Source: Hongsoonwoonella zoysiae
GTDB lineage: Bacteria > Pseudomonadota > Alphaproteobacteria > Rhizobiales > Stappiaceae
NCBI RefSeq assembly: GCF_013266695.1
Contig: NZ_JABRXF010000001.1
Coordinates: 1,927,736 to 1,991,735 of the forward strand
Direction: 5' to 3'
DNA length: 64,000 nt
Shown: in pieces, positions 58,660-64,000 of the stretch
Position numbering within the stretch: the stretch's first letter is position 1
How the letters are laid out: every line of letters starts with the position of its first letter
Position numbers and translations under genes: made by a program
Notes under the pieces: model-generated
Told to the model about the DNA's origin: nothing
The model's input: the letters and a program-made list of their open reading frames with translations, nothing else
The model's database searches: none

Positions 58660-61600
58660 CTGAATTCGGTTTACATTACAGTCGGCGTAACGCTCATCGT
58701 GGCGCTACTTGCAGCGCTTATCGGTCCGTTTTTCATCGATTGGACGGCTTACCGCTCAACGTTCGAGGCTTATGGCGAGCGCGTGCTCGGTCACCGCGTG
58801 GTGGTGCGCGGCGATGCGGATATGCGCCTCTTGCCCATTCCGACGCTCACGTTCACCGATGTCCGCGTAGGCGAGATCGAGGACCCGCTTCTGGCGGTGT
58901 CCCGTTTCGTCGTGCGTGTCGAACTGCCTCCGCTCCTGAAGGGCGAGGTCAAGGTTCTGGACATGACCATGGAGCGGCCGAACCTTAGCCTCTCGCTTGA
59001 CGAGGCGGGCAGGCTCGACTGGTTCACGGCTGCCCCGCGTCAAAGCGTCCTTTCGGAAATCGATCCCGAAAAAGTCACGCTGGAACAGGTGGAGATCGTC
59101 GACGGTACCGCAAGGCTGATCGATGCGCGCAACGGCAAGAGCCATACGGTTACGGATATCGATGCGCTGGTGACCGCGCGTTCGCTGTTGGGCCCCTTCA
59201 AGGTGGATGGTACGGCGACGATGGCCGGCGAGCGCGCGACCGTGCGCCTTGCCACGGGGCGCCAGCAGGAAACTGGCGACATTCGGCTGAAATCCCAGAT
59301 CACCCCGGTTTCCATTCCGGCCGAATTCCTGTTTGACGGCAAGCTTTCGCACGCCGATGGCCGCCCGAGCTATGAGGGGCGCTTCACCGCGAATTCCATT
59401 ACGGCCGAAGAGGAGAGGCACCGCGCGTGGCGGGCGGAAGGCGAATATCTTCTCGATGTAGCCGAAATAACCTTTGCGGAACTGGTCGCTCGCTACGGGC
59501 CGGAGGAGCGTCCGATCTCTGTTGAAGGTGAAGGCAGTATTCATTTTTCCGAAAATGAGCCGCGCTTCGAGGTGACGGCGCGCGCCAAGCAGATCGATAT
59601 CGACCGGATGCTCGGCGCAGGGCCGCAGGAGCCCATCGAGATTTCGGACGCTGTTTCCCGGCTGTTTGCGGCACTCCCGCGCCTGCCGCAACTGCCGCTA
59701 AAGGGACGTGCGGTCGTCGATATTCCGGCCACCGTCGTCGGTGGAGGGATCGTCCAGGATCTGACGATCGACGCGGAGACGGCGGGAACCGGCTGGACCA
59801 TCGCGGGACTCAGGGCGCGCCTGCCTGGGCGAAGCGATATTCTCCTGCGCGGCGATTTGAACATCGAGCCTAGCCCGAGTTTTCGCGGCAGTTTCGCGGC
59901 ATCGCTTGACCAGCCGAACGGCTTCGCCGATTGGTATCGTAAAGGCGTCGCCCTGGCCGAACCCGTGGCACCGCTTGCCCTGCAAAGCCGGCTGGACGCC
60001 GGCCCGAGCGGCGTGTCGCTCTCCGATTTGGAATTCCATCTTGCCGAACACGTCGGGCAGGGCACCTTCCGCTATACGGTGGAGAACGACGGTCACGCCA
60101 GCCTGTATGCCGATCTGGATGCGGAGCGTGTTGATCTCGATCAGGTCGCGCTGCTTGCGAGGCTTTTTCTTGCCGATGCGTCGGGCGGCCTTGCCGGTCT
60201 CGCCGGCAGTGGAACGGATGTCGTCCTGAAACTTTATTCGGATGCCGTTGCGGCTGGCGGGGTCACCGCCAGCGATGTGACGATCGACGCCGCTTATTCG
60301 GGAGACGTGCTGACGATCAACGACGTGACGGCCAGGGACGTCGCAGGTGCCCGCATTTCTGCAAAAGGCTTCGTTTCCGACCTTTCAACAAGCCCGCAGG
60401 GCGATTTGAGAGCGGATGTGGAGGCGAGTGACCTGACCGGGCTGGCGCGTCTGCTCGGCACCGTCGCACCTGAAAATCCGGCCATTTCAGCACTGAGGCG
60501 GACGGCCGGAGCGCTGTCTCCCGCAGCCCTTGACCTCCGGTTTGCCGGCGAGGGCAACGACGAGGGAACCGAGGCCCGGCTACAAGTTTCCGGTACGGCA
60601 GGCGGTAGCGATGTGGATCTCAGCGCCGGCCTGAACGGCAGGCTCGACGCCTGGCGCGAGGCGGAAATCGATATTTCGGGCATGCTGACGGGGCCGGATG
60701 GGGCAAAGCTCCTGAAGCAGGCGGGTTTTCGGCTTTTGCCGGTCGCAAGCCTTGGCGAAGGACGGATAAGCTTCGGCGTGAGCGGCGTTCCGGCCGATGT
60801 CGTCGATGCCCGGTTGAGGGCGGAGGCCGATGGCGCGTCGGTGCTGGCCATCGGCAAGGTTTCTGCCGGTGCGGACGAGCCTTACCGCTATACCGGCAAT
60901 GTCGTTTTGAAGGCCGAGGATATAACGCCCTTCGCGCTTCTCGCGGGGCGCATGCCGCCGTTGCTTGCGGGTGATGCTTCCGTTGATGTAGCCATGTCCG
61001 TGGATGGCGAGGGGGATGTATTCCAGCTTCGCGGGATCGCCGGCGAGGTGGCGGGAACGCGCATCCGGGCGGACGTGAATGGCGATCTGAGGCGGGATGT
61101 CGCGGATCTCTTGCCGAAATTCAGCGGTTCCCTCGCGCTTTCCGATCTCGATATGCGTTTCGTGAGCGAGTTGATGCTCGGTTCCGATCAATGGTCGTCC
61201 GTCTCCGACGGATCATCCTGGCCGGAAGGCCCCTTCGGCGCCGAATTCGTGAATGGCGTCGATGTTTCGCTTGATCTGAGCGCCGAGCACGTGACCCTGG
61301 GCCGCGGCCTTTCGGTGGACAATGCTTCCGGCAGGGTGCGCCTGAAGCCCGGCGATCTTCTGCTTGAGGCGGATGAAGCGGGTTTTGCCGGCGGCAAACT
61401 GGGTGGTTCGCTTTCCATCAAAAGGTCGCGCGGTCAGGCTGCTGTAAACGGATCTCTGAGGATTTCGGGAGCGGATGTTTCATCGCTCGTATGGCGGCGC
61501 GACGGGCGGCCAGTCGCGACCGGCGCTCTTGATGTCAACGCCGATTTCGAAGGTGCGGGGCGTTCGATAAATGGGCTCGTGACGAGCTTGTCCGGCGGTG

Positions 61601-62829
61601 GCACATTCAAGGCGGAAAATGGCGAGATCCGGGGCCTCAATCCGGATGCGTTCGGCCTTGTCATTCGCGCGGCGGACGCCGGTCTGGATCTTGAGGACGA
61701 CGAGATTTCGGACGCCTTCGAAAGTCATCTCGATGTCGGGGTGCTGCCCTATCAGGCCGTCGACGGCAGTTTCGTGATCGCCGGCGGTGTCGCGCGCATC
61801 CGCAACGTTAGCGTCGACAACAGCCGGGCGGCGCTTTTCGGAAATGCGCAGGTGGATCTGGCGAAGGAGACCGTGAGCGGCGATTTCTCTCTCAAGGTCG
61901 ACCCGGGCGAAAATGCTGTTACGGGAGCCGAGCCGCAGGTGGGCATCGTGCTGGACGGGCCGCTTGACGAGCCTCGCCGGCGTGTCGATATCGCGCCCTT
62001 CACAGCATTCCTTACGCTGCGCGCCTTCGAACAGGAGGTGCAGCGCGTGGAGGATCTGCAGGCCGAAATCCTGGAGCGGGACCGGCTTGTGCGTGAACTC
62101 AGGCGTCTCAAGGAAGAACGCGAACGCCAGCTGCGCGAAGAGGAGGAAGCCGCGCGCCGGGCGGAGGAAGCGGCGGCGAATGCGGCGGAAAGCGACGGCG
62201 TTGTGCCGCCGGATGGCACCAGTGTTCCAGCTCCGTCTTCCGACGTTGGGGAGCAATCCGAAACGCAGCTCGCACCGCCTGCCGGAGATACAGCCGTAGA
62301 CGATGACAGTCGGCGCGCGGCTGTTCCCGGCCCCCAGGACAAGCCGGTCGAGGTGTTGGCGCCGATCATTTTGAATGACCTGGCTGGCGAGACGCCCGTT
62401 GCGGACGAAGCTTTGTTCGGGTCATCCGAGGCGGGAGCCGAGGGAGACGCGGCAAAGCCCGAGGTTACGCCATTCGAGGATCAGATCCGGGCCATTATCC
62501 GGAAGGAGCGCCGGGGCAGCGGCGAAACGTCGCCCGAAACGCAGGCCACACCCGCCCAACAACCGGACTTGCCACCGCTTGATACGCGCGTCATTTCCGA
62601 TCCCGAATTCGAACTTCCCGGGGTAAGAAACATTCCGGCGCCGCCTGCGCGGGTTGAAAATGACGTAACGGGCACCGTTTCCCGCCGGCAAACTTCATCA
62701 TCGTCCTCCGCCAGCCGGCCGGCCGTTCGCACACGTGTGACGCCGGGGGCTGTGGGGCGTACGAACGACCCCACCGAGAACTACAAGCGGCTTCCGGGGG
62801 GAAGGATCATCGGCTTCCCAAGCAACTGA
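58660..62829 (+). CDS. Large AsmA-family protein (probable CTG start)
   Basis: The 1389-residue protein starts with one membrane helix followed by FIDWTAYRSTFEAYGERVLG, the N-terminal AsmA signature of Rhizobiales, then a very long beta-rich periplasmic region (about 40-1100) like the repeating-groove proteins that move phospholipids to the outer membrane. Near residues 1120-1180 there is a charged coiled coil, then a disordered Pro/Glu tail ending at an Arg/Thr-rich segment. No ATG, GTG or TTG upstream of 58699 is in frame, and the GTG there would cut the membrane helix short. A CTG at 58660 has GGAGG exactly six bases upstream and gives a complete helix, so I place the start there. Confidence 0.85.
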   Translation: MNSVYITVGVTLIVALLAALIGPFFIDWTAYRSTFEAYGERVLGHRVVVRGDADMRLLPIPTLTFTDVRVGEIEDPLLAVSRFVVRVELPPLLKGEVKVLDMTMERPNLSLSLDEAGRLDWFTAAPRQSVLSEIDPEKVTLEQVEIVDGTARLIDARNGKSHTVTDIDALVTARSLLGPFKVDGTATMAGERATVRLATGRQQETGDIRLKSQITPVSIPAEFLFDGKLSHADGRPSYEGRFTANSITAEEERHRAWRAEGEYLLDVAEITFAELVARYGPEERPISVEGEGSIHFSENEPRFEVTARAKQIDIDRMLGAGPQEPIEISDAVSRLFAALPRLPQLPLKGRAVVDIPATVVGGGIVQDLTIDAETAGTGWTIAGLRARLPGRSDILLRGDLNIEPSPSFRGSFAASLDQPNGFADWYRKGVALAEPVAPLALQSRLDAGPSGVSLSDLEFHLAEHVGQGTFRYTVENDGHASLYADLDAERVDLDQVALLARLFLADASGGLAGLAGSGTDVVLKLYSDAVAAGGVTASDVTIDAAYSGDVLTINDVTARDVAGARISAKGFVSDLSTSPQGDLRADVEASDLTGLARLLGTVAPENPAISALRRTAGALSPAALDLRFAGEGNDEGTEARLQVSGTAGGSDVDLSAGLNGRLDAWREAEIDISGMLTGPDGAKLLKQAGFRLLPVASLGEGRISFGVSGVPADVVDARLRAEADGASVLAIGKVSAGADEPYRYTGNVVLKAEDITPFALLAGRMPPLLAGDASVDVAMSVDGEGDVFQLRGIAGEVAGTRIRADVNGDLRRDVADLLPKFSGSLALSDLDMRFVSELMLGSDQWSSVSDGSSWPEGPFGAEFVNGVDVSLDLSAEHVTLGRGLSVDNASGRVRLKPGDLLLEADEAGFAGGKLGGSLSIKRSRGQAAVNGSLRISGADVSSLVWRRDGRPVATGALDVNADFEGAGRSINGLVTSLSGGGTFKAENGEIRGLNPDAFGLVIRAADAGLDLEDDEISDAFESHLDVGVLPYQAVDGSFVIAGGVARIRNVSVDNSRAALFGNAQVDLAKETVSGDFSLKVDPGENAVTGAEPQVGIVLDGPLDEPRRRVDIAPFTAFLTLRAFEQEVQRVEDLQAEILERDRLVRELRRLKEERERQLREEEEAARRAEEAAANAAESDGVVPPDGTSVPAPSSDVGEQSETQLAPPAGDTAVDDDSRRAAVPGPQDKPVEVLAPIILNDLAGETPVADEALFGSSEAGAEGDAAKPEVTPFEDQIRAIIRKERRGSGETSPETQATPAQQPDLPPLDTRVISDPEFELPGVRNIPAPPARVENDVTGTVSRRQTSSSSSASRPAVRTRVTPGAVGRTNDPTENYKRLPGGRIIGFPSN

Positions 62830-62857
62830 TAACCCCAAGCAACTGATTAACCGGGCT

Positions 62858-63097
62858 TCAGGCTTCCCGGCTTGCGCCTGCCCGAGCCGCATTGCGATAG
62901 TGATCCAGCACTTTCACGCGCACGGCGGAGGAAAGCGCGCTTTCCGGGTCGCGGGCATCGTCAACGGCTGCGATGAAGCCGGCGAGGCTCATCTCCCTTG
63001 AAAGGGCAATCTCTTCAAGAGCTGCCCAAAACTCCGGCTCGAGGGCAAGGCTGGTCCTGTGGCCATGCAGCGTGAGAGAGCGCTTTTTCAGGCTCAT
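62858..63097 (-). CDS. Ribbon-helix-helix domain protein
   Basis: The 79-residue protein fits the RHH_4 type: a short strand with basic residues (KKRSLTLHGHRTSLALE) followed by two helices (FWAALEEIALSREMSLAGFIAAVDDA). It may bind DNA as a dimer. Its start overlaps the DUF4169 stop by four bases, and both follow sspB on the minus strand, a conserved trio in Rhizobiales. Confidence 0.85.
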   Translation of the reverse strand: MSLKKRSLTLHGHRTSLALEPEFWAALEEIALSREMSLAGFIAAVDDARDPESALSSAVRVKVLDHYRNAARAGASREA

Positions 63098-63294
63098 GGG
63101 TCGTCCTGATCCGCGGGATTTTTCCGACGGTGGCCTTCAAGCCTGTTTTCCGTGATCGATTTTTCGGCGGCGTCGCGCTTTTTTTCAGCCTTGCTGCGGC
63201 CGAAAGTCAGCCGGTTTTCCTCAGCACGTTTTTCTTTTTCGCTGCGCGTTTTGGCCTTTCGCGCCAGCCTGAGATTGATGATTTTGCCGGTCAT
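63094..63294 (-). CDS. DUF4169 small basic protein
   Basis: The 66-residue product is dominated by Lys, Arg and Glu and looks like a single long helix, with the family start GKIINLRLARKAKTR and the central ENRLTFGRSKAEKKR. No function is known. It lies between sspB (35 bases upstream) and the RHH gene, with which it overlaps. Confidence 0.85.
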   Translation of the reverse strand: MTGKIINLRLARKAKTRSEKEKRAEENRLTFGRSKAEKKRDAAEKSITENRLEGHRRKNPADQDDP

Positions 63295-63329
63295 TTTCGC
63301 CCAGTCCGACTGGCTGCCAGGAATGCAGC

Positions 63330-63929
63330 TCAGGTCTTCTTGCGGAAAGCGTCGAGGGAAACGACGTCCGCGCCGTTATCGGCGGCGTCCTTCTTCGTTT
63401 CGCCCTCTTTCCGCGGCGCGGTTTCTTCCTCGCCCTTCCTGAGCTGCGCGTTTGCTTGGCTAGCAGGCGTTTCCCGGTTGTCGGTAATGGCTTCCAGCTT
63501 TTCGAGCGTTTCTTCCGCTTTGGCTTCTTCCTCGATCGCTTCACGCAGCTCCTCGGGAAGTTCCTCTGCCGTCTTGCCCGGCTCGAATTCCAGCGCGAAC
63601 TGGACGGAAGGGTCGAAAAAGCCTTTCACGGCGGAAAACGGGATCACCAGGCGTTCAGGAATACCGCCGAAGGAAAGGCCCACCTCGAAATAATGGTCGG
63701 TGACGGCCAGGTCCCAGAACTGATGTTGCAGGACGATCGTCATTTCCTGCGGATAGCGTTCATGCAGCCGGTTCGAAATTCGAACGCCGGGCGCGTTGGT
63801 GTCGAAGGCAATATAGAAATGATGCTCGCCGGGAAGGCCGGTACGGGTAACTTCCGTGAGGATTTTCTTCACCGCGCCCCTGAGCGCGTCCTGGATGACG
63901 ATATCGTATCGGATCAGGTCTTCGGCCAT
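63330..63929 (-). CDS. sspB: ClpXP adaptor SspB (alphaproteobacterial type)
   Basis: The 199-residue protein has the SspB substrate-binding fold in residues 1 to about 135 (IRYDIVIQDALRGAVKKILTE, HHFYIAFDTNAPGV, SFGGIPERLVIPFSAVKGFFDPSV). A disordered acidic linker follows, and the C-terminal VVSLDAFRKK is the likely ClpX-binding tail. It delivers ssrA-tagged and other proteins to ClpXP. The ATG at 63929 fits the family; an in-frame ATG at 63965 would add 12 residues. The gene opens the sspB-DUF4169-RHH unit. Confidence 0.93.
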   Translation of the reverse strand: MAEDLIRYDIVIQDALRGAVKKILTEVTRTGLPGEHHFYIAFDTNAPGVRISNRLHERYPQEMTIVLQHQFWDLAVTDHYFEVGLSFGGIPERLVIPFSAVKGFFDPSVQFALEFEPGKTAEELPEELREAIEEEAKAEETLEKLEAITDNRETPASQANAQLRKGEEETAPRKEGETKKDAADNGADVVSLDAFRKKT

Positions 63930-64000
63930 CGACGGTAACCGCTCGCAATCTTGCTCTTTGTGCACACCATGCCGCGACGATCGGCAAAAGGGAAGCTTGG

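Overview
The window is a GC-rich stretch of an alphaproteobacterial chromosome. Gene content and order point to Hyphomicrobiales (Rhizobiales): rnpB followed by a complete mraZ-to-ftsZ division/cell-wall (dcw) cluster, then lpxC-bamD-recN-ligA, and at the right edge the sspB, DUF4169 and ribbon-helix-helix trio. The sequence alone does not fix the genus.

Left part (1-9117) is a catabolic module. A fused HyuA-HyuB hydantoinase/oxoprolinase and a metallo-beta-lactamase-fold hydrolase lie on the minus strand. They face a TRAP transporter (dctP, dctQ, dctM) and a winged-helix regulator on the plus strand. Two near-identical operator-like sites lie upstream of the two transcription units. A TauE-type permease and the tail of a probable alpha/beta hydrolase sit at the left edge.

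9201-17790 holds housekeeping and accessory genes: an MscS-type channel, fumC, a TerB-DnaJ protein, a peptidoglycan amidase, a lipoprotein lytic transglycosylase, a PaiB-like FMN protein, an AT-richer pair of tiny membrane proteins, a divergent PNPOx-family/MocR pair, and the RNase P RNA.

18000-37766 is the dcw cluster: mraZ, rsmH, ftsL, ftsI, a murE-murF FUSION, mraY, murD, ftsW, murG, murC, murB, ddl, ftsQ, ftsA, ftsZ. It makes UDP-MurNAc-pentapeptide, lipid I/II and the divisome core. Most junctions overlap or nearly overlap. An MraZ box of four repeats with 10-bp period precedes it. In the fusion, MurE and MurF are joined by an acidic linker of about 257 residues that contains, in frame, a 118-bp palindromic repeat. 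A second 118-bp copy lies just upstream of a DUF1127 gene at 50.4 kb. This is the most unusual feature of the window.

38090-50400 continues with lpxC, bamD, recN and ligA, an AT-rich gene-poor island, a CSS/EAL phosphodiesterase, uvrD, prmA and the DUF1127 gene. 50800-63929 holds an M24 aminopeptidase, azlCD with an AraC regulator, a ClC transporter, a thioesterase, a D-lactate/glycolate-type FAD oxidase behind a possible attenuator leader, a very large AsmA-like protein that appears to start at CTG, and the sspB trio.
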